DNA from: Sialis fuliginosa | Lineage: Eukaryota > Arthropoda > Insecta > Megaloptera > Sialidae | DNA length: 64,000 bases | Direction of reading: 5' to 3' | Assembly: GCA_961205875.1 (NCBI GenBank) | Contig: OY540816.1 | Location: forward strand, 7,078,701-7,142,700 | Shown here: positions 12,988-24,225 of the stretch, piece by piece | Layout of the letters: each line of letters starts with the position of its first letter | How positions within the stretch are numbered: the stretch's first letter is position 1 | Position numbers and translations under genes: made by a program | Notes under the pieces: model-generated | Seen by the model: only the letters and a program-made list of their open reading frames with translations | What the model was told of the DNA's origin: nothing | Database searches by the model: none

Positions 12988-13806
12988 AACGGCCAAGTGC
13001 GTGTTGGGCACGCACATGATAGGTTTCCGTAGTCATTACGATTTATAAACAAGAGTTATTTCAATTTTTTTTATAAACTATTCTAGCTACAGTGTTCGTT
13101 ATAATTTTCATTGAAAGTAGAAAGTAACTAAAAGCTACATTCTGGATATTTTTTTTAGATTTTTTGCATCAATAGTTTAGGAAGTAGCAGGGGGGAGGGG
13201 ACGTTCTGATAAGCTCATTGAAAAGCAAATATATTTTGACTAAAGGATTAAAATCAAAAGATCATTTAACATTTTTTGTTTTTTTTAAGAGATCTATCTA
13301 ATGACACCCCACTCAGTGGGGTAAGTGAAAAAAAATGTGAGTTCACTTTTCAGTCTATGGATGAGAGGGGGGGGCTTAAAAAAAATTTTACAGTGTTCGT
13401 TATAATTTTCAATGAAGTACTAATTAAAAGCTACATTCTCGAATTTTTTCAGATTTTTTATATTTATAGTTTAGAAAATAGAGGGGTGGGGCGCTCTCAT
13501 AACGACTTTGAACGCAAATATATCGTGACTAAAGGGTTGAAATCAAAAGGTCATATAACATTTTTTATTGCATTTTAGGAGACATATCTAATGGATTAAG
13601 TGAAAAAAAAATTTTATATACTTTCCAGTCTATGGAAAGGGGGTCCAAAAAAAATATTTTTTCAAAAATCTTATCATTTCTGTTTTTATGTTATCAGTCT
13701 TCGTCCGTATACCAAATTTCATCTTAATCGGCTTAAAATTTTTTAGGACGGACGGACGGACATGGCGAAACTATAAAGCTTCCTAGTTTTCTACGGAAAC
13801 CTAAAA
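12988..13806 (+). repeat. Family H dispersed repeat, copy 2
   Basis: Opposite orientation to the copy at 8681. Begins ACGGCCAAGTGCGTGTTGGG and ends with GGACGGACGGACATGGCG..TTTCTACGGAAACCTA. The ~300-bp internal repeat is present twice here as well. The 100-residue open frame 13276-13578 falls inside and is not a gene. Confidence 0.7.
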
Positions 13807-13964
13807 ATGGAAAAGTTTATAAGTGTTAATACATAAGTACACATATAAACCTAGAAAGCTAAAATTTTGCATGGAGGCATAATTTACTCCACGATCAACT
13901 TTTCTGCTGATTTATTTTATTACAACATTTATGAAAAAATATTCACGTAGGTAATTTCTTATGC

Positions 13965-14417
13965 GTCGATTACATTGAGCGAGTTTACAAGCTAACAAGC
14001 CAGCTTTTTTACAAGCTGATTACACTGAGTGAGTTTACAAGCAGCTTGTAAAAAAGCTGGCTTGTTAACTTGTAAACATGATTACATTGAGCGAGTTTAC
14101 AAGCTAACAAGTCAGCATTTTTACAAGCTGTCTTGCAAAAAAGCTGACTTGTTAGCTAGTAAACATGATTACATTGAGCGAGTTTACAAGCTAACAAGTC
14201 AGCATTTTTACAAGCTGTCTTGCAAAAAAGCTGACTTGTTAGCTAGTAAACATGATTACATTGAGCGAGTTTACAAGCTAACAAGCCAGCTTTTTTACAA
14301 GCTGGCTTGTAAAAAAGCTGGCTTGTTAGCTAGTAAACATGATTACACTGAGCGAGTTTACAAGCAGCTTGTAAAAAAGCTGGCTTGTTAACTTGTAAAC
14401 TCGCTCAATGTAATCGA
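13965..14417. mobile_element. Compound palindrome: tandem ~87-bp palindromic units between inverted ends
   Basis: The ends are GTCGATTACATTGAGCGAG and its exact inverse (CTCGCTCAATGTAATCGAC). Between them are about five head-to-tail copies of a unit of roughly 85-87 bp, and each unit is itself palindromic (GTTTACAAGCTAACAAG..CTTGTTAGCTAGTAAAC). The block keeps one frame open for 120 codons (14029-14391) because the unit length is a multiple of three; the resulting 29-residue repeat is a by-product. Probably a miniature transposon whose interior has expanded as a satellite. Confidence 0.7.
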
Positions 14418-15023
14418 CTTTTTAATGTACCTACATTATATATTTTATTTAGGTATTACAATATTATTATTTTATGTCAAAAGTTTTCAAATGCAAGTAA
14501 AAAGTAAATTAACACAGATAACTTTTAGAAATAGATTTTAAAAGCTCCATTGAGAATAGCTTCGAATTAAACAATTAACCGACTATTAAACTTTCATATT
14601 ATGTAAACAAACTTTAATTTGAAACTTCGTTAAAATCAGCATTAATTTGTGTCTCACAATGTTTGTGTGATTTACATTTTAACCATTAATTTTAATTAGT
14701 TATAAGATATTAATCAGTGATACAATACAATTTTAATATCATAATTATACATATATTTAAACACAAGTAAATTTTTGATAATAAAATATCCATATATTAT
14801 AGTAGTTTCTATTTATTTCAAGCTTTGCATTTCAACATATATGGTATTTAAATTGAAACTATCATTAGGTATTAATTCATTTTTCATAATTGAATTTATT
14901 CACTACTTCCAAAAATGTTGGCTCATTGTTTGATCCAAAAAAGCATAAAAGCAGTATAAAAAGATATCTAATCAAATTATCTTACTGATAATGAACATAA
15001 TATGATAAATATTTCATACATAC
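14418..15023. other. AT-rich intergenic DNA
   Basis: No gene or clear repeat structure recognised. Confidence 0.4.
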
Positions 15024-15145
15024 GGAAACCTATCATGTGCGTGCCCAACACGCACTTGGCCGTTTAATTAATAATAAGGATATATTTAATATAAATATCC
15101 TTATTATTAATTAAACGGCCAAGTGCGTGTTGGGCACGCATATGA
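15024..15145. repeat. Head-to-head palindrome of two family H ends
   Basis: The first ~42 bp (ACGGAAACCTATCATGTGCG..ACTTGGCCGT) is the inverse of the start of the following family H copy, and the intervening TTAATTAATAATAAGGATAT..ATATCCTTATTATTAATTAA is also self-complementary. The whole block is therefore one near-perfect hairpin of about 120 nt joined to family H copy 3. Confidence 0.8.
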
Positions 15146-15630
15146 TAGGTTTCCGTAGTCATTACGATTTATAAACAAGAGTTATTTCAATTTTTTTATA
15201 AGCTATTCTAGCTACAGTGTTCGTTATAATTTTCATTGAAAGTACTAACTAAAAGCTACATTCTGGATTTTTTTTAGATTTTTTGCATCTAAAATAAATG
15301 GGGGGGACGCTCTGATAACGACATTTAAATGCAAATATATCGTGACTGAAGGGTTAAAATCAAAAGATCTTTTAATATTTCTTGTTGCATTTTAGAAGAC
15401 CTATCTAATGACATCCCACTCAATGGGGTAAGTGAAAAGAAAAATGCGAGTTCACTTTTCAGTCTATGAAAAGGGAGTCCAAAAAAATGTTTTTCAAACA
15501 TTTTATCATTAATGTTTTTGTGTTATCAGTATTCGTCCATATACCAAATTTCATCTAAATCGGCTTAAAATTTTTGAGGTCGGACATGGCGAAACTATAA
15601 GGTTTCCTACTTTTCTACGGAAACCAAAAA
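15110..15630 (+). repeat. Family H dispersed repeat, copy 3 (shortened)
   Basis: Same start (ACGGCCAAGTGCGTGTTGGG) and end (TCGGACATGGCGAAACTATA..TCTACGGAAACC) as the copy at 12988, but with only one internal ~300-bp repeat and a shorter GGACGG tail. Confidence 0.7.
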
Positions 15631-16511
15631 ATGGTAAATAGTTTTTAACTAAACTGTAGAACTCTCCGGGTTTAGAAAGACTTTTTCGTATATTGAGTCA
15701 ATTAATTTTTTTAATCGATGTTAATTGCTACTACTGTACATTTTTAAAAAAAACTTACGTAAGGATAGGGGAAGAGAGGGGGTTAAAAATTTCGATAATC
15801 ATTTTTACGTAATTAATGGACACTCGTTCACCGAAAAATATAGATTTGATGTCATAATGTCGATCCTATTATATTTTTCTAATCTTAACTTACTTTAAAA
15901 TAATTTAAATCCCTCGTCGATGAAATCATAATTATAACATTTGTCAACCAATAAAAATGGGTTTTTATTTTGATCAAATAAACATAAATTATACGCTTTT
16001 TGCCAGTATTACCCAATACATGTCTAAAAAATACACAACTGCATTAAAGATGTGACAGTTCTAATTCCAACCAGAATGTTACATAAAATTAATGACCTAA
16101 AAATAGACCTACCTACCTATTTATACTAAATCAGCATTGTTAAATATTAAAACTATTTATATTAATTTATGATAATACGTTCTTATAAAATCTATATTGT
16201 AACACTGAATAAATTTAAATTATTATTTGGTATACTTCAGTGATTCTCAAACTTTTTAGATAACGTATCCTAAAGTAAATACAGGGTGTCCAAGATAAGC
16301 GTGAAATGCATGGGAATTTCTTAAACAGTAAGATATACAGATTCGGTTTTATGAGATGAATTATTTGTAAGAAAGAGATGAGTATATTACTACATCAAAA
16401 AATATTAATAATTGTATATGGATTTATGCGGTATACCCAAAAATTGATTTGATATTGATTAAAAATCTTAAATATAGAATTATCTTTAAATTGCACTAAA
16501 TCGAATATTTT
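15631..16511. other. AT-rich intergenic DNA with transposon-end fragments
   Basis: No gene recognised. Contains a hAT-like end CAGTGATTCTCAAAC at 16239 and a TACAGGGTGTCCAAGATAAG end at about 16281, both without partners. Confidence 0.4.
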
Positions 16512-17208
16512 TACTTCCTCGCCATATCGAAGATACGAGAAGCTTTGTGATCGTTCCAAAAAGAGAAAAAAAATTATCAGACGTCAAAATTTTTACTTGA
16601 TCCTTCTATTTCGAACAAGACAAAAACTTTTTGTTCCGTGTCAGTCTGTCTGTGTGTCTATTTGTGTGTCTGTCCATCCCCTTAATCCCTGCCACATGAA
16701 TAACTCACGAACAGATATTAATAAAACTTGGTTGGTTGGTTGGGTCTGGTTGGAGGACGGTCTCATTGAAAAATAATTATCAAACTCGAGTGTAAGTGGG
16801 AGGGGTGACATTTAAAAATAATTATTTTTTCAAGATATCTGTTACATGAAAGAACATTCAATTTTCTATAAAATAGGTTACCACAGCTTTTGTAAGAAAA
16901 TATTCCTTTACAAATGTTTTTCTTCATTTGTTTAAAAATATCTTCATTTTTTTCAATCGTTCTTTATACTTTGGCATGTAAATGTCATTTTGACGTTTGC
17001 TTAGAAGACAAATTTAGATTTTAATAAAAATTGTTAAAAAACTAAAAAACGAAAAAAACCTCATGCACGTATTAAAAAAAAATTTCGAATTCATATTTTG
17101 TAATATATAAAAACCAATAGCAGTTTATCTGAATAGTATATCGGTATTTATTAAAATTCTTCGATAATAACACGAGGAAGCACTGTGTATTCACTTAATA
17201 GATATTTT
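16512..17208. repeat. Family G repeat, diverged copy
   Basis: Begins TTACTTCCTCGCCATATCGA and ends ACACGAGGAAGCACTGTG, matching the two longer copies of family G but with many substitutions and deletions, including a shortened microsatellite and a shortened TGTCATTTTGACG array. Confidence 0.65.
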
Positions 17209-17821
17209 TTAATATTAAAAGCAATCATCGAATTTAATATTGTGCAGCAATCTTCTGACACCACTGGACTAACAATAAGTATACCAAAATCATTGATTTA
17301 ATATTATTTAATGCAACAAAAAAAGTTATAGCCCTATTACATTGTTTATTTTTAATAACAAGGATAAATAAATAGAAACATTGATTTTTGCAATCCAATC
17401 GTAATAAAATGATGAAATATTTTCACAGCTGTTGTCCTTTTGTCAACTTCCCTAACAAGAACAACAATTTAAGACATTTTTCCCAGTGTTGTTTTCCCCG
17501 TCGTCCCTTGGTGAAGCACGAATAAAAAAAGTAAGGATGATATTATATTTATCTGCGGTTTCCTCGAGTCTCAATATACAATATAAAATAATAGATTATT
17601 TATTTCTACGAAAATAATTTAATAATAGTAAAAAGAGCTCATTTTGAAAGACATATATAGATTAAAGACCATCCAAAGAATGTATTGCATATTATTTTCT
17701 AAAAAATATGTAAATGGTTGTATGGCAAAAATATTTTAAATATATAGAACATCAAATTTTTGATAAAATTAGGAATAGAAAAATAATAAATATTGGATAC
17801 ATATTTAGCTTTTCCTGTTTT
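17209..17821. other. AT-rich intergenic DNA
   Basis: No gene recognised. One GC-richer patch at 17480-17525 has no detectable partner. Confidence 0.4.
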
Positions 17822-18640
17822 TGCTTCCTCGAAATATCGAAGATACGAGAAGCTATGTGATCGTTTCAGATTGAGACAAAAAAAAAGTTCTCCAATTTCA
17901 AAATTTTAAATTGATTTATCCGTTTCACGTCAAGACAAACACTTTTCGTTCCGTGTCTGTCTGTCTGTCCGTGTGTCCGTCCGTCCGTCCGTCCGTCTGT
18001 TCCCTGAATCCTTGTCACACGCATAACTCATGAACCACTGAACCGATATTATTGAAACTTGGTCGGATGGTTGGGTTTGGTTTGAGGACGGTCCCATTTC
18101 AAAATCATCAAAATCGTGTGTAAGGGTGACATCCCAAAATTTTTATTTTTTCAAGATATCTCAAGAACGACACATGTTACGAGAAAATTTTATAGAATAT
18201 TTTTTGTAGAGCATTAAATTTCCTATTATATGGGTCTACTACGTTTGCTGTAAAATATTCCCTTACAAAGATTTATCTCAATTTATTTTAAAAATTCGTG
18301 TTTTGTTTTTCTAAATTGATATTTGATTGGATATATTAAATGTCATTTTGACGATTTAAATATCATTTTGGCGTTTTAAATGTCACTTTGACGTTTTAAA
18401 TGTCATTTTGACATTTGCATAAATTTAGATTTAGATTTAAATTGTCAAAAAATAAAAAAATATATGAAAAAATATTCAGGTGCGTTTTAAGAAAAATTTC
18501 GAACTTAGATTTTTTAGTAAAATTTGTATAAAAATTAAATGGTTAACCAATGCCAGGCAATTTATCTGAACACTATCGGTTTTAGTGAACTTAGCACGAG
18601 GAAGCACTGTGCATTTACTTGGCAGATGTTTTTTTAGTAG
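17822..18640. repeat. Family G repeat, copy 2
   Basis: Nearly identical to 3002-3818, including the TTGCTTCCTCG start, the (TCTG)n(TCCG)n microsatellite at about 17957-18000, the TTTTGACGTTTTAAATGTCA array at 18337-18415, and the end CACGAGGAAGCACTGTGC followed by TTACTTGGCAGATG. The high similarity implies recent spread. Confidence 0.75.
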
Positions 18641-19139
18641 TATAGTTTTGAACATTTTATATCAGTTAAAAAAAAAATTTGTGAAAAATGACAAATCTGC
18701 TTTTGCCAACTAATTAATCTTATTTTTTTAAACTAAGTAATTAAATATCCATATATTTAAGATTTTGAAATACAACAAAGATTTAGTATTAATTTTTTTA
18801 CCAAAAGGTAAACATAAATGTCAAATACAGAGCAAACATTGTATCATAATAAATTCATATTGGACATAAAAATATCATTGTAACGGCACATAAAATATCT
18901 ACGGGCAGTTTTCGCGTATCTTTATCATTTGAGTAAAATAACAGCCGAACGTATTGACATCTAATGTATGAGCTATTTATTTTTACTCATCGATATTATT
19001 ATTAATGATTTTTTTTCTCTATTTCTACAAGACGGTAACGTGTATGAACAGAAAATAATGCGTAATTCATTGACCTGATTTAACAAAATGCAATTTCACT
19101 GTTTTCTCACACATTTTCAGGTGTCAGGACCATAATATA
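18641..19139. other. AT-rich intergenic DNA
   Basis: No gene recognised. Confidence 0.4.
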
Positions 19140-20702
19140 CAGGGTAGTTCAATAGTGCGTCCGGCTTTCCTAGCGCACTTCCCGTAGGAGATAGAAAAAA
19201 AAGTTTGGTACATAATATTATTGGTTTGAAAAGATCAACGTCGTAAAATTATTTTTAACAATACAGGGTGTCCCATTTTTGCGGTATAACAAAAACAAAG
19301 ATTTTTTTAAATGGAATACCCTGTAACGTTTTATGTCTTCCGATGTCATTTTTTAACCTCTACATAAACGTCTGTTCATTTTTTAATTTAATGGCAGTGT
19401 TGCCAAATTAGAATTTTTTTTCCGAAAAATAACCCATATTCAGGCTCAACTATAAAAAATCGTAGCGACCTCGTTTTTTTTGAAGTGATGAATTTTTTTA
19501 GCAATAATGTTAGTCCAGGTAAATAGTAACATTTTGATAATAAACAAATTTAATTTAGTTCTACAGGGTGTTAATAAAAAAATGCCAAAGTTTACAATCT
19601 TCAAAATGATAAAACTCATTTTTTTCAAATGTGACTACCCTTTTTTTATTTCACTATTCGATGTTTTTTTTTCTCCTTTTCAATTTGTATAGGGGATATC
19701 TTATGTCTAAACCCCATACTTTCTGAGATATTCAATAATTTTCACAAAAGTAACCATTTCACCACGTTTTTATGCACCGAAGTAGGCTGTGCTGATGCAA
19801 AATAAATGCGAAACAATTAAAAAACAAATACCGGTAAATTGATTTGTACCTGGATGAAAATGGAAGACATTTCGAACATTTATTGTAGTCTTTTTTCTTT
19901 TATATGTATTTTCAATTGTGTTACTTATCATAGTTTTTTGAATAAAATAAATAATTTTATTACATAAGTATTATCCGTTTTAATTATAAAATTTAATCAA
20001 ATGTTACATTGATACTTAAGTACTTACATTTTGGCATTTGTTTTGCATCAGCACAGCCTACTTCGGTGCATAAAAACGTGGTGAAATGGTTACTTTTGTG
20101 AAAATTATTGAATATCTCAGAAAGTATGGGGTTTAGACATAGGATATCCTCTATACAAATTGAAAAGGAGAAAAAAACCCATCGAATAGTGAAATAAAAA
20201 AAGGGTAGTCACATTTGAAAAAAATGAGTTTTATCATTTTGAAGATTGTAAACTTTGGCATTTTTTTATTAACACCCTGTAGAACTAAATTAAAATTGTT
20301 TATTATCAAAATGTTACTCTTTACCTGGACTAACATTATTGCTAAAAAAATTCATCACTTCAAAAAAAACGAGGTCGCTACGATTTTTTATAGTTGAGCC
20401 TGAATATGGGTTATTTTTCGGAAAAAAAATTCTAATTTGGCAACACTGTCATTAAATTAAAAAATGAACAGACGTTTATGTAGAGGTTAAAAAATGACAT
20501 CGGAAGACATAAAACGTTACAGGGTATTCCATTTAAAAAAACTTTGTTTTTGTTATACCGCAAAAATGGGACATCCTGTATTGTTAAAAATAATTTTACG
20601 ACGTTGATCTTTTCAAACCAATAATATTATGTACCAAACTTTTTTTTCTATCTCCTACGGGAAGTGCGCTAGGAAAGCCGGACGCACTATTGAACTACCC
20701 TG
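19140..20702. mobile_element. Giant palindromic (foldback-like) element, arms about 670 bp
   Basis: The left arm (19140 to about 19812) and right arm (about 20030 to 20702) are inverted copies with only scattered differences; the spacer is about 215 bp of AT-rich DNA. The ends are CAGGGTAGTTCAATAGTGCG and its inverse, flanked on both sides by TATA (TA or TATA duplication). Inner transposon-end motifs ACAGGGTGTCCC and ACAGGGTGTT occur in both arms. The two pairs of ~60-residue open frames are mirror images and are not genes. It fits a long-inverted-repeat or foldback element, possibly related to TA-targeting Tc1/mariner elements. Confidence 0.8.
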
Positions 20703-21144
20703 TATATATTAATGACATAAAGAATGTAGTAATTATTCAAAATAAATCTCAATGTATTATACCCAAATTATATTAAATTAAATTATATTACCAACCAGAA
20801 ATTTTCTAAAAAAATTTTTTTTCAACACTGAAGTTAAGGCCTTGAAATCGGCTAATGAGAGCTACAGACATACGAACAGATTAATAAACAAATCAAGTAG
20901 TAAAAAAAAAATATTTTGATGGAAGGTTAAAAATCATATTTGGCTATCAAAATTGTATGTTACGGGTAAAGTCCGCGAAGTATGAAGAGTCGACACTGCC
21001 CAGGCAGCATATTTCCAAAAACCCGTCCAGTACAGAGTAACGGACGAAACTTGTGCTCTGTAAAGCACTGAAGTTTGGAACTTGTTTAATTGATGATTGC
21101 ATTCCAGACCCCAGTCGAGTACAGAGCATATCTACAGAATAATT
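20703..21144. other. Intergenic DNA with one GC-richer unassigned block
   Basis: 20945-21135 stands out by a higher GC content (GAGTCGACACTGCCCAGGCAG, CCCGTCCAGTACAGAGTAACGG, CCAGACCCCAGTCGAGTACAG). It has a 69-codon frame on the minus strand with no recognised domain. It abuts family J and may belong to a longer version of that repeat. Confidence 0.35.
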
Positions 21145-21832
21145 CGGGCAAGACATACACGAGTGTATGCCATAAGGGTTCCAAAGTACGTACTACGTGA
21201 AATGTTTGAAACCACTTACAGATGCATTTTTAAGTTAAAGTTAAAATATAAAAAAGTGTCAAGTTCTACTAATTGAGATCTATATTTTGACATATTAAAA
21301 TTATATTGTTGACTTTAGTATTTGTCGTTGGTAGTCCCACCAAAACCTCGTTACCAAAATTTTTTCAGATTTTTTGAGCCGGTAGTTACAGAGTTAGAGG
21401 GGGGGAGGGCAGATTAAAATACTGCTTTTAGCCCCCTACAGGCGCCATTTTTGAGTTAGAAAAAAAAAATATGGTCAAATTCTACTAATTGAGATATACA
21501 TTTAGACATGCCACACGTCTTTTTTTTGTTTTTTTTTGGATTTTCTTTAAAGTCCCCTACAGGCACCATTTTTGATTTAGAAAAAAAAATAGAAAAAGGG
21601 TCAAATTCCGCTTGTTTTTTGTTTAGCTCCTTATTGCTCCCCCCTGAAAAATTATTTATTCAATAAATTTGTACATATTTTACTAGAGGGTATCATTTTA
21701 CATGTTCAGTAAAAAATTTCAAGTTTCTAGCATATATATTTTACGAGCTATTTGGCTTTGAGTGAAAAGTACGGACGGACGGACGACAAAGTGAGATTAA
21801 TAGGGTTTCTTCGGAACCCTAAAAATGAGGTT
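21145..21832 (+). repeat. Family J dispersed repeat, copy 1
   Basis: Starts AATTCGGGCAAGACATACAC and ends GGACGGACGGACGACAAAGTG then AGGGTTTCTTCGGAACCCTA. The interior has duplicated CCCCTACAGGCGCCATTTTTGA blocks. Copy 2 is at 26110-26675. The architecture (palindrome-containing start, GGACGG tail, GGGTTCC end) parallels family H. Confidence 0.7.
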
Positions 21833-21834
21833 AC

Positions 21835-22430
21835 CTAATGTATGGACAATCTATTGGGGCGAAATCTGGTTGATTAGTTTTGGTTAGGTTAAAAACGGGG
21901 ATTCAATCTCCGCCGCAACAAAATGTTTAAAAAAAATTATATCAAATAAAATAAACATAAAAATTGCTACAGTTCGTTGGAGCGGAGATTGTAACCTAAT
22001 CAAAACTAATCAACCCGATTTCGCCCCAATAGATAGTTCAATATTTCTAATCAAGGCAGTGGCGTACATAGCTTTTTACGATGGGGGGGCGGTATGACAA
22101 GTGGCGACTGAGGAGCCTCTAAAATATGCGAAAAAAAAATTATTGATGTAATTTAAAATTGAATGACCTTTTTTTTTTTGATCATATAATTTGTATTTCA
22201 TTTACTTTGTCACTAAAAAAAAAAGTAATTCAAAATTTTAAAATAACTGAAGACTTTTTTTTTTTTTACTCTTCATTTATCAAATTTTTCCCATTTACTT
22301 GTACTATTTTGTTCAGTTTGAAAAAAATCTTTTAATTTTCTCAACTCATGGGGGATGATTGATCATCTCAATCACCCCCCCTATCTACGCCACTGAATCA
22401 AGGACAGTTAATGTGCATATTATATTCTTC
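21835..22430. mobile_element. Degraded miniature element related to 49389-49745, with internal inverted repeat
   Basis: Contains TCTATTGGGGCGAAATCTGG at 21850 and its inverse at about 22010-22035, so this part is an inverted repeat of about 190 bp. The right part (AATCAAGGACAGTTAATGTG) matches the interior of the element at 49389. It is interrupted by the hAT element 22057-22395. Confidence 0.55.
22057..22395. mobile_element. hAT-type element (CAGTGGCG ends), duplication AATCAAGG
   Basis: Begins CAGTGGCGTACATAGC and ends CTATCTACGCCACTG, bounded by a perfect 8-bp repeat AATCAAGG (22049-22056, 22396-22403). Non-autonomous; same end family as the element at 8327. Confidence 0.88.
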
Positions 22431-22740
22431 AACAAGGGTCCCTTAATATAAGGAGTTAGTATAATAGTTAAAATAGGTACAAATTTGTATTAGTTAAATA
22501 ATTAAACAACGCTGTAAGATATATGTTAGGGTCGATCCAAACCCCAAGGGTTTTGCCCGTAGCATATACACCATCAATTTTATTCCAATCACATCCAAGA
22601 TGTCGACCAAATTTTCAAATTCGAAGAAATCTATCTTTATTGGTTTAATACATCGAAATCGGTTGATGCATTAACGAGCTAGCACAAACAGACAAACAAA
22701 TCTATACGTTTGTAACACATAATCCTTTTGTTGATCGGGG

Positions 22741-23310
22741 ATTGAATACCAAGAAAAATCGCGATACTCTAGTAACTTTATGTTTTTAATTGTCAACGTT
22801 TTTTAATAATATCTATTTTCTATATAATTTTAAATCTAATAACAGGGTGTCCCCACTGATTTTTGGAAATAAAATTCCCTGATTTTCCCTGACTATAGAT
22901 TCAAAATTCCCTGACTCGGGGAGGGGGGAGGGGCAAGTCAGGGAATAAAATAAAATTTGAAGACCTTTTTTATATGACTTGAAAATTTTATACTTGTTTT
23001 ATTTTCAATTCAATGACTTTTTTTTACTCGTCAACTTCAATTTATACACTTTTTTCCCTGACTTTCCAAAAAAATTTAATAAATTCCCTGACTTTTCAGA
23101 ATTTTAAATAAATTTCCTGACTTTCCCTGACCACTTTAGGCTTCCCTGACTTTTCCCTGACTTTCCAGAAAGTGGACATCCTGAATAACCCTTAATTGAA
23201 TACCAAAAAAAATCGCGATACTCTAGTAACTTTATGTATTTAATTGTAAAGGTTTTTTAATAATAATATCTATTTTCTATAAAATTTTTAATCTAATGAC
23301 CCTTAATTTA
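22741..23310. repeat. Tandem duplication of ~110 bp, first copy split by a miniature element
   Basis: The segment ATTGAATACC(A)AGAAAAATCG..TTTTTAATCTAATGACCCTT occurs at 22741-22842 and again at about 23195-23305. The second copy is uninterrupted and acts as the empty-site reference for the insertion at 22843-23183. Confidence 0.8.
22843..23183. mobile_element. Miniature element with CCCTGA repeats, duplication AATAA
   Basis: Ends CAGGGTGTCCCCACTGATTT and the inverse of CAGGATGTCCACTTTCTGG. The interior is built from repeated TTCCCTGA(C/T)TTT units in both orientations. It is flanked by AATAA on both sides (22838-22842, 23184-23188). No coding capacity. Superfamily unresolved. Confidence 0.75.
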
Positions 23311-24225
23311 GTTGTTTTTTTTTGCATAAAAAGCGTCAAATTATAAATTCACTACACCCTTCTGTCGCATCCTGTTTGAAAATTACTGCAATAAACTATC
23401 GATCAAATGAAAATTTCATTATACACAGGTGTAAATGCCGTTAAATGCATCATTTTTGGAAATAATTTACATTTTCAGATAAAGAATTTTTTTTTATCTA
23501 GTTGTCTACTCGCTAAAGTAAAGAATCAACAACATATAAATGGCTTAGATATTTCGAATACTCGTTATTAATAGAGTGAAATATTAATTAAAAGATAATT
23601 AAACAAAAAACATTTTTTTTAAATCATAACCCAAAAAGAAAAGTATTATAGAAAATAAATATTTAAATTTAACTATGCAGTATAATTAATTTTACACAAG
23701 TACCTAATTTTATTATCATTGTTTTGATGGAGTAATAAAAATAATGATGGTATTTTAATACGATTGAATAGCAGAGACGACCAAAATAAATCAAAGTATT
23801 TTTATATTAACGCTATACTTTTATTGTATTCTAAATTGTGAGTAATGTTCCACAAATAAATTGGGGTTGAGTATGTCATAAGAACAAATAACGAACGAAT
23901 GTTTGCAACTACTCGCAAATCTTCAGCGGAACACTTTTACAATATACCTAAAAAATGACAAGTGCGAGAGAGGGTTCCATAATTTATACTTTAAAACTAA
24001 TATTATCATATTTAAAAAAAAAATTATAACCTTCAAACGAATGTTAACAATATGGTATACTTCAATTTTAAGATTCTTACCGGCAACCATCTTTATTTTA
24101 ATTAACAACTAAGCGCGTTTCTCTACTCTGCGCGTTCATATTACCCTCTCACTAACACTCGTATAGGCAACTAGGGATATACGACTACACTATTCATAGT
24201 TTTGGCTTACAATTAGATTCATTAA
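23306..24225. other. AT-rich intergenic DNA
   Basis: No gene recognised. The overlapping plus and minus frames around 23903-24112 show no family features. Confidence 0.4.

Noticed and set aside
14029..14391. 120-codon open frame with a 29-residue tandem repeat
   Set aside because: Produced by ~87-bp palindromic DNA repeats inside an inverted-repeat element; no independent coding evidence.
19446..20397. Two pairs of ~60-residue frames with nearly identical proteins on opposite strands
   Set aside because: Mirror images caused by the large palindrome, not duplicated genes.
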